64,000 nucleotides of DNA from Nocardia inohanensis NBRC 100128 (GTDB lineage: Bacteria > Actinomycetota > Actinomycetes > Mycobacteriales > Mycobacteriaceae), in contig NZ_BDBK01000008.1 of NCBI RefSeq assembly GCF_001612945.1, forward strand, positions 1 to 64,000, written 5' to 3'. Shown here piece by piece: positions 52,138 through 59,931 of this stretch. Each line of letters starts with the position of its first letter. Position 1 is the stretch's first letter. The translations under genes and the position numbers were made by a program. The notes beneath the pieces were generated by a model. That model did no database searches. It was not told the DNA's origin and saw nothing but the letters and a program-made list of their open reading frames with translations.

Positions 52138-53007
52138 TCAGCGCGCCAGGACCGCGCGGAACAGCTGGGCCGCGACATCGGCCGCGGGGTTGATCAGCTT
52201 CGGGTCGTCGTAGAAGTCGATCTGGCCGATCGATTCCAGCCACAGCTCCGACTTGGGCGCGGGCACGGTCGCGAAGAACTTGCGCGCGAACGGCGGCACC
52301 AGCGCGTGCTCGGAATGCACCATCGCGTACGGCACCGCGATGCGTGCGGCGGCCTCCATGGAATCGAAGTCACCGTAGGCGAACGATTGCACCGCATAAC
52401 CATTGGTGTAGTTCGGGACCGCGCCGCGCGGCGTGCCGTAGAACTCGTAGGCTTCGCGCAGCGGCATGCCCACGTCACCGCCGTCGGGGGCGACCGCCGG
52501 AATCGTCTCGGCCGCACCGGTTTCGCGCCAGCGCGCCTCGGCGGCCCGGCCGCGCTCGAGGACCGCCGGGTCCGGCGGCATGGCGGAGGTGTCGGAGTAG
52601 AACCCGGCGACACCGGTGAAGGCGAGGATCCGCGGATCGTCGGCGACCGCCCGGGCCATGTAGCCCGCACCCGCGCACACGCCCACCGCGACCACCGGAA
52701 GCTCCTTGGTTCGCTCATCGGTGGTCAAGGCGGTGACGGCGTTCCGGATGTCCTCGGCCTTGCCGTACGGATTCTCGAATTGCCGCGGCTGTCCTTCGCT
52801 CTCACCGAAGGTCCGGTGATCGAAGGCCAGCGCCGCGAATCCGCGCTCGGCCAGCGCCTGCGCGTAAGCGCCCGCCGCCTGCTCCTTCACCGAGGTCAGC
52901 GGACCACTGGTGACCACCGACGCGATCGGCTCGCCGTCGGGCAGGTGCAGCACCCCGGCCAGCCGGTCACCGTTGCTGGTGAAAGTGAATTGTTCGGTTC
53001 TGGTCAC
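52138..53007 (-). CDS. alpha/beta hydrolase (dienelactone-hydrolase-like)
   Basis: A 289-residue cytoplasmic hydrolase. The oxyanion and nucleophile regions are VVTSGPLTSVKEQAAGAYAQ and VVAVGVCAGAGYMARAV, the elbow reading G-V-C-A-G with a cysteine nucleophile as in dienelactone hydrolase. LAFDHRTFGESEGQPRQFEN is the strand-4 region. The acid and histidine are probably in the C-terminal third (HSEHALVPPFARKF). GAGGGGATC lies 6 bases before the GTG start. The substrate is unknown. Confidence 0.85.
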   Translation of the reverse strand: MTRTEQFTFTSNGDRLAGVLHLPDGEPIASVVTSGPLTSVKEQAAGAYAQALAERGFAALAFDHRTFGESEGQPRQFENPYGKAEDIRNAVTALTTDERTKELPVVAVGVCAGAGYMARAVADDPRILAFTGVAGFYSDTSAMPPDPAVLERGRAAEARWRETGAAETIPAVAPDGGDVGMPLREAYEFYGTPRGAVPNYTNGYAVQSFAYGDFDSMEAAARIAVPYAMVHSEHALVPPFARKFFATVPAPKSELWLESIGQIDFYDDPKLINPAADVAAQLFRAVLAR

Positions 53008-53129
53008 CGTGATCCCCTCGAATTGTGTGGACGCGAGAACCCTAGGACGGTGTGCAGGCGCGGGGGAGGACTATTCAGGCCGCGCCGGGAACAATTCACG
53101 CCACTCGCACCGAATGGAAGCAGTCCGGA

Positions 53130-54104
53130 TCAGTGCGGGATGACCCCGGCGGGCCGGGGTTCGGGGCGAGAGGTCAGATGGGCTTCGATCACCTGCGCCA
53201 CCTGGTAGGCGTGCTCGGTGGGCTCCAGGTACGGCAGGTATTCCACGGTGCGGGCCAAAGCCGGGAGGTCGACGGAGAGATATACCGCCATGAGCGGATT
53301 CACGAACAGTTCGGTGCCCGTGGTGCGGTCGGTGGCGTGCACATCGCCGAATTCCCCGCGCATCGCACAGGCGATCTGGGAGTGGACGATGCTGGGGCGC
53401 AACGGTGTTTCGGCCAAGGCGTGCACGACCGCGGCGAAATAGGCGGTGCCCTCCGGGCTTTCGGCTGGAATGGAGAGAGCGCCGAGGTATGCGTGCTGCC
53501 GTTGCAGCGCGGCCAGGTTCTCGAGTACGTGGGCGTGGCAGACACCGTGATAGGCATCGATGCCGAAGCCGACCGACACCACCAGGCGGTTGATGTCGTC
53601 CAGTCCGGCGACAGCGGCCAGGCTCGTCATATCCTCCTGCGGGGTGCCCAGCGCGGCCTCGTCACCGCGCAGCAGGATGTCGGTGCCGCCGTCGATCAGC
53701 ACGATGGCATCCAGGCGCAGTTGTTCGACCAGCGTGGCATACGCCGCTCGCAACGGCCGGACGCCGGATTTGGGGAAGGCGTACACCAGCGGATTCCGGC
53801 CGGTGGTGGCCAGCCAGCGAGCCAGGCTGCGCTCCGGAAAGTAGTCGTCGTTGCCCGCGGTCTCGGGGCCGACGGCCGCGACTCCCGGTGCGAACCAGTC
53901 TTCGAGCGGGGTGCGGCGCAGATCGCTGAACGAAAGATTCGCCAGATGGACCGTCTTGCCCTGCGCCTCCAGCGCGATGGCGAGCGGCAGGCCGCCGTAG
54001 ACGTCGAAGCCGCCGCCCGCGCCCGCGATGAGCACTCTCGAAGCATCGCGCAGACGCGTGAACAACGGCGGCTCGGCCAGGCTGTACGAGGTCACCCGGC
54101 CCAT
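53130..54104 (-). CDS. DUF1152 protein
   Basis: A 324-residue protein of the DUF1152 family. It opens with ASRVLIAGAGGGFDVYGGLP, a nucleotide-binding-like loop, and has HLANLSFSDL, VLIDGGTDILLRGDEA and FGIDAYHGVCHAHVLENLAA further on. The family is widespread and uncharacterised; the glycine-rich start suggests a Rossmann-like fold. The ATG at 54104 starts just before that loop. It is divergent from a major-facilitator gene, with a perfect CRP-type site between them, so the two may be co-regulated. Confidence 0.85.
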   Translation of the reverse strand: MGRVTSYSLAEPPLFTRLRDASRVLIAGAGGGFDVYGGLPLAIALEAQGKTVHLANLSFSDLRRTPLEDWFAPGVAAVGPETAGNDDYFPERSLARWLATTGRNPLVYAFPKSGVRPLRAAYATLVEQLRLDAIVLIDGGTDILLRGDEAALGTPQEDMTSLAAVAGLDDINRLVVSVGFGIDAYHGVCHAHVLENLAALQRQHAYLGALSIPAESPEGTAYFAAVVHALAETPLRPSIVHSQIACAMRGEFGDVHATDRTTGTELFVNPLMAVYLSVDLPALARTVEYLPYLEPTEHAYQVAQVIEAHLTSRPEPRPAGVIPH

Positions 54105-54175
54105 GATGGTCACCGAATCGGGACACCGCCAATAGGTTTCGCTGAGCGGGCTCGAGAAACTGGATTCAGGCCGAT

Positions 54176-54191
54176 TGTGACGGCAATCACA
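54176..54191. promoter_or_regulatory. perfect CRP-type site TGTGA-N6-TCACA
   Basis: Extended by one more matching base on each side (TTGTGA-CGGCAA-TCACAA, 54175-54192). It lies 72 bases from the DUF1152 start and 95 from the transporter start and could control both. Confidence 0.6.
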
Positions 54192-54285
54192 AAGATGATC
54201 TTCGCGCTGGTGAGAGCGGACGCCGGCGCACCCGCGCGGGGCCGTCACCGTTTGCCGATGGCATACATGGGTACCGGTCTGTTTC

Positions 54286-55692
54286 GTGCGAGAAACCACG
54301 GAACCGAACAAACCCGGCTTTCCGCTACGGAGGTCGGTCGCCGCGAGCGCCATGGGCAATGCCACCGAGTGGTTCGACTACGGCGTGTACGCCGCCACGG
54401 CCGGCTACCTCACCTCCGCCTTCTTCCCCGGCTCACTGGGGACCCTCGGCACCATGCTGGGCTTCGCGGTCTCCTTCGTGCTGCGCCCCCTGGGCGGCAT
54501 GGTCTGGGGCCCGCTCGGCGACCGCATCGGCCGCAAAGCCGTGCTGGCGACCACCATCCTGCTGATGTCGGCCGCCACCGGCGCCATCGGCCTGCTGCCG
54601 ACCCACGCCACCGCCGGCGTGCTGGCGCCGATCCTGCTGATCCTGCTCCGCGTCGTGCAGGGCTTCTCAACCGGCGGCGAATACGGCGGCGCCGCAACCT
54701 ATCTCGCCGAATGCGCGAACGACCGCAAACGCGGCTTCCTGGGCAGCTTCCTCGAATTCGGCACCCTGGCGGGCTTCGTCGGCGGCTCGGCCGTCGTCCT
54801 GGCCTGCCAGCTCGCCCTCGGCTCCGACGCCATGTACGCCGGCGGCTGGCGCATCCCGTTCCTGCTGGCCATCCCGCTCGGCCTGGTCGGCTGGTACCTG
54901 CGCGCCAAACTCGACGAATCCCCCGTCTTCACCGAACTCGCCGAACAGGACGACCGCGACACCCCGCCCGGCGGCCTGCGCGAGGTCCTCACCACCTACC
55001 GCCGCGAACTGCTCACCCTCATCGGCCTGGTGGTCGCGCTCAACGTGGTGAACTACACCCTGCTCACCTATCAGCCCACCTACCTCCAGCACACCATCGG
55101 CCTCGGCGAATCCACCACCACCGCCATGATGCTGATCGGCCAGCTCGTCATGATGGTCTCCCTCCCATTCTTCGGCCGCCTCTCCGACCGAGTCGGCCGC
55201 CGCCCCCTCTGGCTGGTCTCCCTCACCGGCCTCACCGTCCTGGCCATCCCCATGTACTGGCTGATGGCCCGCGGAACCGCCTGGGCCGTAATCGGGTTCG
55301 TAATCCTCGGCCTGCTCTACGTCCCCCAGCTCTCCACCATCAGCTCCACCTTCCCCGCCATCTTCCCCACCCACGTCCGCTACGCCGGATTCGCCCTGGG
55401 CTACAACATCTCCACCGCCCTCTTCGGCGGCACCGCACCCCTGGTCAACGAAGCGGTAATCGAAAAGACCGGCTGGTCCTTGTTCCCCGCGGGCTACATG
55501 GTCGCCGCCTCGGTGATCGGTCTCGTCGCCTGCGCCTTCCTCCGCGAAACCGCGGGAACCTCTCTGCACGGCACCGAGATCCCCGAAACCGACCCCTCCG
55601 AGCTCACCCCCGTCGGCGCGCAACTCCTCCCGGGAGCCCCGGCCTCCGAACCGTCGCCGCGCCCCGACCCCACGGCTCCGGCCGCGGGCTGA
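54286..55692 (+). CDS. MFS transporter, metabolite:H+ symporter (ProP/ShiA-like)
   Basis: A 468-residue 12-helix transporter of the metabolite:proton symporter group. ASAMGNATEWFDYGVYAATA is the group's helix-1 signature, GPLGDRIGRKAVL the loop 2-3 motif, VVQGFSTGGEYGGAATYLAE the helix-4 block, and GRLSDRVGRRPLW its echo between helices 8 and 9. Substrates of the group are organic acids, proline, betaine or shikimate. The tail of about 50 residues is hydrophilic and proline-rich. The GTG at 54286 is the start. It shares a promoter region with DUF1152. Confidence 0.92.
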   Translation: MRETTEPNKPGFPLRRSVAASAMGNATEWFDYGVYAATAGYLTSAFFPGSLGTLGTMLGFAVSFVLRPLGGMVWGPLGDRIGRKAVLATTILLMSAATGAIGLLPTHATAGVLAPILLILLRVVQGFSTGGEYGGAATYLAECANDRKRGFLGSFLEFGTLAGFVGGSAVVLACQLALGSDAMYAGGWRIPFLLAIPLGLVGWYLRAKLDESPVFTELAEQDDRDTPPGGLREVLTTYRRELLTLIGLVVALNVVNYTLLTYQPTYLQHTIGLGESTTTAMMLIGQLVMMVSLPFFGRLSDRVGRRPLWLVSLTGLTVLAIPMYWLMARGTAWAVIGFVILGLLYVPQLSTISSTFPAIFPTHVRYAGFALGYNISTALFGGTAPLVNEAVIEKTGWSLFPAGYMVAASVIGLVACAFLRETAGTSLHGTEIPETDPSELTPVGAQLLPGAPASEPSPRPDPTAPAAG

Positions 55693-55720
55693 GCAGGCCC
55701 CCGGCCGGACGCGCCGGCGG

Positions 55721-57712
55721 CTAGACGACGTTGGCGGCGATGAGCATGGTCCAGACCTCGCCCTGGTCGACGACCTCGACACCGAGTTTCTCGGCTTTGG
55801 TGAGTTTGCTGTCGCCGACTCCGGCGCCGGTGATGAGCAGGTCGGTGCTCGCGGAAACCGAGGATGCCGTTGTCGCGCCGGCCCTTTCGCAGAGGCGTTG
55901 GAAGGTGGGGCGGGCGACCTTTTCGCCAGAGCGAGGGTCGCTGATGGCGCCGGTGATGACCACCGTCTTGCCTGCCAAGGGCGCGCCGGCGGCGACTACG
56001 GGCGGTAGATCTTCTTCGCGGACATCGAGGGAGACGCCGTTCTCGCGGAGGCGGTCTAGTTCCGGGCGCAGCCGGGTGAGGTGGGTGACCAGGGAGGCGG
56101 CGACCTTCTGGCCGATATCGTCGACTTCGACGAGCCGGTCCTCGCCGGCGTCGGCCACTTCCTCGAGGGAGCCGAAACCCGCGCGGGCCAGGCGGGCGGC
56201 GGTGCCGTCGGAGGCCATCGGGATGGCCAGGCCGATCAGGGCGCGGCGCAGGCCGACCTGGCGGCTGGCATCGATCGAATCGATCATGCGCTGGGCGGAG
56301 ACCTCGCCGATGCGCTCGAATTCGAGGAGGCGTTCCTTGGTGAGGGTGTAGAAGTCCGAGGGGCGTTCCAGGATGCCCGCATCGGCCAGGCGCTCGATCC
56401 ACACCGGGCCGATGGCGTCGATGTCGGCGGCCGCGCGAGACGCCCAGTGGATGAGGCGGCGCACGGTCTGTGCGGGGCAGGAAACGTTGGTGCAGAACAG
56501 TTCTCGGCTATTGCCCTGCTCGGTGACGGGTTGCCCGCAGGAGGGGCAGACGGACGGCGGCACGATCTCGCGCTCCTCGCCGGTGCGCTTGGAGGCGTCG
56601 AGCACGCCCGCCACGAACGGGATCACATCGCCCGCGCGGCGCACCAGCACCGTATCGCCGATCTTGATATCCCGGGCGCGGATCACCTCTTGATTGGCGA
56701 GCGTGGCCTTCGTGACGGTCGTGCCGCCCACGAATACCGGCTCCAGCCAGGCGACCGGCACGATCTTGCCGGTCTTGCCTACATCCCACACCACGTCGGC
56801 CAGCAAGGTGGTCTTCTCCTCGGCGGCGAACTTGAACGCCAGCGCCCCACGCGGCGAATTCGAGCGAGTTCCCGCCGCCGCGTACGCATCCCGATCCGCG
56901 AGCCGCAACACCGCGCCGTCGAGGTCGTAATCCAAATCGTTGCGGCCCTGCTCGATCGCGGAGATCGCCGCCTGCGCCTGCTCGGCATCATCGCAATGCC
57001 GCATCTGCGCCCCCGCGATCCCCAGCGCCGCCAGCCCCTCCTCCAGATCGACCGCCGTGCCCCCTTCGGAAGCGTCCAGATCGAACCCGAAGAACTGCAA
57101 CCGCCGCTCGGCCACCGTCGCCGGATCCTTCGCCCGCAACGTGCCCGCCGCCGCATTCCGCGGATTGATCAGCGGCTTGTCCGGATGCGCCGTGTTGTAC
57201 GCGACGAACGTCGACCGCAACATCACCGCCTCGCCCCGCACCTCCACCCGCCCCGCAACCTCGATCTTCTCCGGCACCCCGTCGACCAACGCCCGCACCA
57301 GCATCGTCACGTCATCCCCGGTGGTGCCGTCCCCCCGGGTCACGGCCCGCGCCAGCCGCCCCTCCTCGTAAACCAGCGACAGCGACAACCCGTCCAGCTT
57401 CGGCATCACCACCACCGACTGCCCCGGGAACCGCCCGAAGAACGCCACCACCTGCTCCGGCTTGGTCGCCTTCTCCAACGAAAGCATCGGGCGCGCATGC
57501 CGAACCGGCGCATGCAACACCGCCGGCGCCCCCACCTGCTCGAGCGGATTAGGATCCGGCGCCAACTCCGGATTCGCCTCGATCAACCCCCGCAGCTCAT
57601 CCTCGACCACGTCGTATTCGGCATCCGCCACCAGCGGCGATCCCCGATAGTAGGCATCGCGCAACGCCACGATCCGGTCGGCGAGCTCTTGAATGCGTTC
57701 CCCAGTCTCCAC
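55721..57712 (-). CDS. ligA: NAD-dependent DNA ligase LigA, divergent form
   Basis: A 663-residue bacterial DNA ligase. Domain Ia is seen in RDAYYRGSPLVADAEYD, the adenylated lysine is K105 in MPKLDGLSL, and VTRGDGTTGDDVT and GEAVMLRS follow. The zinc finger is CPSCGQ with FCTNVSCPAQ, then helix-hairpin-helix repeats and a C-terminal BRCT domain (GKTVVITGAISDPRSGEKVA). Several motif residues differ from the usual LigA (MLSLEKATKPEQVVAFF for MLSLxNAF), and it is not beside the gatCAB genes that usually accompany ligA. So it may be a second ligase. The GTG at 57712 is a best guess among several. Confidence 0.88.
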   Translation of the reverse strand: METGERIQELADRIVALRDAYYRGSPLVADAEYDVVEDELRGLIEANPELAPDPNPLEQVGAPAVLHAPVRHARPMLSLEKATKPEQVVAFFGRFPGQSVVVMPKLDGLSLSLVYEEGRLARAVTRGDGTTGDDVTMLVRALVDGVPEKIEVAGRVEVRGEAVMLRSTFVAYNTAHPDKPLINPRNAAAGTLRAKDPATVAERRLQFFGFDLDASEGGTAVDLEEGLAALGIAGAQMRHCDDAEQAQAAISAIEQGRNDLDYDLDGAVLRLADRDAYAAAGTRSNSPRGALAFKFAAEEKTTLLADVVWDVGKTGKIVPVAWLEPVFVGGTTVTKATLANQEVIRARDIKIGDTVLVRRAGDVIPFVAGVLDASKRTGEEREIVPPSVCPSCGQPVTEQGNSRELFCTNVSCPAQTVRRLIHWASRAAADIDAIGPVWIERLADAGILERPSDFYTLTKERLLEFERIGEVSAQRMIDSIDASRQVGLRRALIGLAIPMASDGTAARLARAGFGSLEEVADAGEDRLVEVDDIGQKVAASLVTHLTRLRPELDRLRENGVSLDVREEDLPPVVAAGAPLAGKTVVITGAISDPRSGEKVARPTFQRLCERAGATTASSVSASTDLLITGAGVGDSKLTKAEKLGVEVVDQGEVWTMLIAANVV

Positions 57713-57886
57713 AACCCAGACGCTACCGATCCCCACCGACACCCGCGCGCAGCGACTCATCCTCGACGCACGATCAGCGGGGCGCGTCCCGGCCCGGCCC
57801 GGGGCGCCGATACTATTCTCGCTTCAGCTAAGTGCTGGTTATCGCTGATGGTCCGGTTCTTCCACAGCTCGCGCGAGGAGATCTTC

Positions 57887-58900
57887 GTGGCAGTGAGGCG
57901 TGTTCCGTTGGTGATCGCCGGGTGCGTCCTGTGTGTACTAGGGACGCTCGGTGTCGTTCCGGCCGAAGCTGATCCGCCGCAAATCGACGATTCGCTCGGC
58001 TCGCGGCTGGTGCTGGGCGTGGCTCACCTACCGCCGACGCTGGCGCTGCTCCAGATCACGCGCGAGCTGTTTCCCGAGGGCGGGCCCTACGTGCCCTGGA
58101 CATACCGGCTACCTCCCGCGCCGATTCCCCACACCCCAGCACGCGGGGTGTGCCCGAGCGGGGCCGACAGCTGTATCGACGACACCATCGCCGAAATGGA
58201 AACCAGGGCCGCGGTCATGAAACGCGACTGCGACGACAACGCGCCCCTGCTGCTCAGCTACCTGCACACCACGAAGGGTGAACGCGAAATCGCCCGGGAG
58301 CAAGGCGGTTTCGAGCACCCCGCGCACGTCAACGACTGGTCCACCAGCTACGCCCACCACTATTTCGACGCCATCGACAACTACTACCGGTATCACCGCC
58401 CCGACCTGGTGCCCGAATCGTGGAAACAGAACTTCCGCGCTTCCGACGACCATTCACTCACCGTCTTCGGCAATGTGGCCGCCGCCTACAACGCCCACAT
58501 CACCCACGACCTCCCGATCGTCATCGCCGAAATGGGTGTCACGGCCCCCGACGGCTCCTCCTACAAACCCGACCACGAGAAAATCAACGCCCTACTGTCC
58601 CAAGCCGAGCAAGGCACCGTCGAAGAACTGGCCGCCCTCTACGGCGATGCCGACCCCGCCATGCGCGCCCCCTACGACTCCGAACCCCTCACCGCCACGG
58701 CCTTCGGCCAAACCATCCAGATCTGGCGCGAATACGCCTGGCGCGGCGGCGAACAACTCCTCCTGGCCCCCACCCCCGAAGCCGCCCGAGCCATCGAACA
58801 GCAAATAGACGCCCTCTCCAACCTCCTGGGCGAGGTAATCCTCCGCCTCTTCGCCCGCACCGACCCACCCCCGCACCAATCCCACTGCCCAGCCCGCTAA
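57887..58900 (+). CDS. secreted DUF5995 family protein
   Basis: A 337-residue exported protein. The signal peptide VRRVPLVIAGCVLCVLGTLG ends near AEA. The mature part matches DUF5995: FDAIDNYYRYHRPDLVPESW and the hallmark AAAYNAHITHDLPIVIAEMG. Two or more cysteines (GVCPSGADSC, KRDCDD) could make disulfides. GAGGAG lies 6 bases before the GTG. The family is uncharacterised, helix-rich and frequent in actinobacteria. It stands between ligA and TVP38 with no clear partner. Confidence 0.82.
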   Translation: MAVRRVPLVIAGCVLCVLGTLGVVPAEADPPQIDDSLGSRLVLGVAHLPPTLALLQITRELFPEGGPYVPWTYRLPPAPIPHTPARGVCPSGADSCIDDTIAEMETRAAVMKRDCDDNAPLLLSYLHTTKGEREIAREQGGFEHPAHVNDWSTSYAHHYFDAIDNYYRYHRPDLVPESWKQNFRASDDHSLTVFGNVAAAYNAHITHDLPIVIAEMGVTAPDGSSYKPDHEKINALLSQAEQGTVEELAALYGDADPAMRAPYDSEPLTATAFGQTIQIWREYAWRGGEQLLLAPTPEAARAIEQQIDALSNLLGEVILRLFARTDPPPHQSHCPAR

Positions 58901-59049
58901 CTCACCCTCGTAACCAGATTGCCAGGGCGTCCAGGTCCGTATTGCTCAGTGCCCGAGAAGGTTCGACGTGCCACAGGAGCGGAGTGGTCAGTCGACGACG
59001 AGGAACATCAGCGGGCGTTGCATGTCGGATGTTTACCGTAGCGAGCCCG
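58901..59049. other. short gap without recognised content
   Basis: 149 bases between the DUF5995 gene and the convergent TVP38 gene. I see no hairpin, repeat or coding frame worth naming. Confidence 0.3.
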
Positions 59050-59763
59050 TCAGCGTTCGCCGGGCACCGCCAGGCGGGCGTCTACGACCAGGCCAACGAC
59101 GCCGGCGGCGAGGCAGAGGGCGGTGATCGCGAGTTGGGCGGGGGAGGTGCGGTTGGTGAGGGCGTCGCCGAGCAGGACGGTGCCGATGGTGCCGGGGAGG
59201 ATGCCGAAGATCGTCGCAATGACGAAGGGGGTCATGCGGATCGAGGACAGGGCCGCGCAGTAGTTGACGATGGAGAAGGGGGCGAAGGCGATCAGGCGGA
59301 GGGAGCCGATCGCCAGCCAGCCGCGGCGGGCCAGGCGGGCGTCGACGGATTGGACGGTGGGGTGGGTCAAGCTGGCACGAACGCGGTCGTGGTCGAGGGC
59401 GCGGACCAGAAGTAGGGCGAGGACGGCGCTCAGGGTGGTGGCGGCGAGGGCCAGGCTCAGGCCCAGTGCCGAACCGAAGAGCATGCCGGCGCTGAGGGTG
59501 AAGATGGTGCGGGGGAAGGGGAGGACGCACACCAAGGTGTGGAGGGCGAAGAAGACCAAGGGGAGTGCCGGGCCGACCGAATCCGCCCAGGAGCGGATCT
59601 GTTGCGGGCCGGGGTGCGGCGCGAATGCCGCCAGGGCGAACAACACGGCGCAGCCGAGCAGAACGGCTAGGACGCGCGGTTGGCGGAGTCGGCGCAGCAG
59701 CTCGGGGAGGCGGGTGAGCTGGGCGGACAGGCGTGTCCGGGGCCGGCTCTCGGTTGTTGGCAC
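59050..59763 (-). CDS. TVP38/TMEM64 family membrane protein (Rv1491c-like)
   Basis: A 237-residue inner-membrane protein of the TVP38/DedA-like superfamily with five to six hydrophobic segments. The central family region is HTLVCVLPFPRTIFTLSAGM, then LFGSALGLSLALAATTLSA, and the conserved GSLRLIAFAPFSIVNYCAAL with the arginine and proline typical of the fold. The function is uncertain; relatives affect membrane lipid handling. In M. tuberculosis the equivalent gene (Rv1491c) also lies directly before mutA, divergently, as here. Confidence 0.88.
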   Translation of the reverse strand: MPTTESRPRTRLSAQLTRLPELLRRLRQPRVLAVLLGCAVLFALAAFAPHPGPQQIRSWADSVGPALPLVFFALHTLVCVLPFPRTIFTLSAGMLFGSALGLSLALAATTLSAVLALLLVRALDHDRVRASLTHPTVQSVDARLARRGWLAIGSLRLIAFAPFSIVNYCAALSSIRMTPFVIATIFGILPGTIGTVLLGDALTNRTSPAQLAITALCLAAGVVGLVVDARLAVPGER

Positions 59764-59931
59764 CGCGCCAGGTTACCCGCTGGTAGCGAGACTGGGTGGA
59801 CAGGAATCGGAATGCTGCGGTTAGCATCAGGGTAAAGACGATGAATGCTCGTTAACCGAAGTGCCCGTTGAGCTGTGGGAATGCAGTCGAAACCGGTCAG
59901 ACGGTCAGTGAGTGGAAGAGGAACAGCAGCT
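59764..59931 (+). promoter_or_regulatory. mutAB promoter region
   Basis: 168 bases divergent from TVP38. The sequence GGTTA...TAACC with AGCAT...ATGCT nested around 59819-59857 gives weak inverted symmetry. The mutA ribosome-binding site is GGAAGAGGAA about 8 bases before the ATG. I find no cobalamin riboswitch blocks. Confidence 0.4.

Noticed and set aside
53052..55724. 890-residue plus-strand frame
   Set aside because: An artefact of GC-rich codon bias over the DUF1152 and MFS genes; its translation is R/P/H-rich repetitive sequence without any domain.
59764..59931. cobalamin riboswitch before mutAB
   Set aside because: The region is short and lacks the B12-box type conserved sequence.
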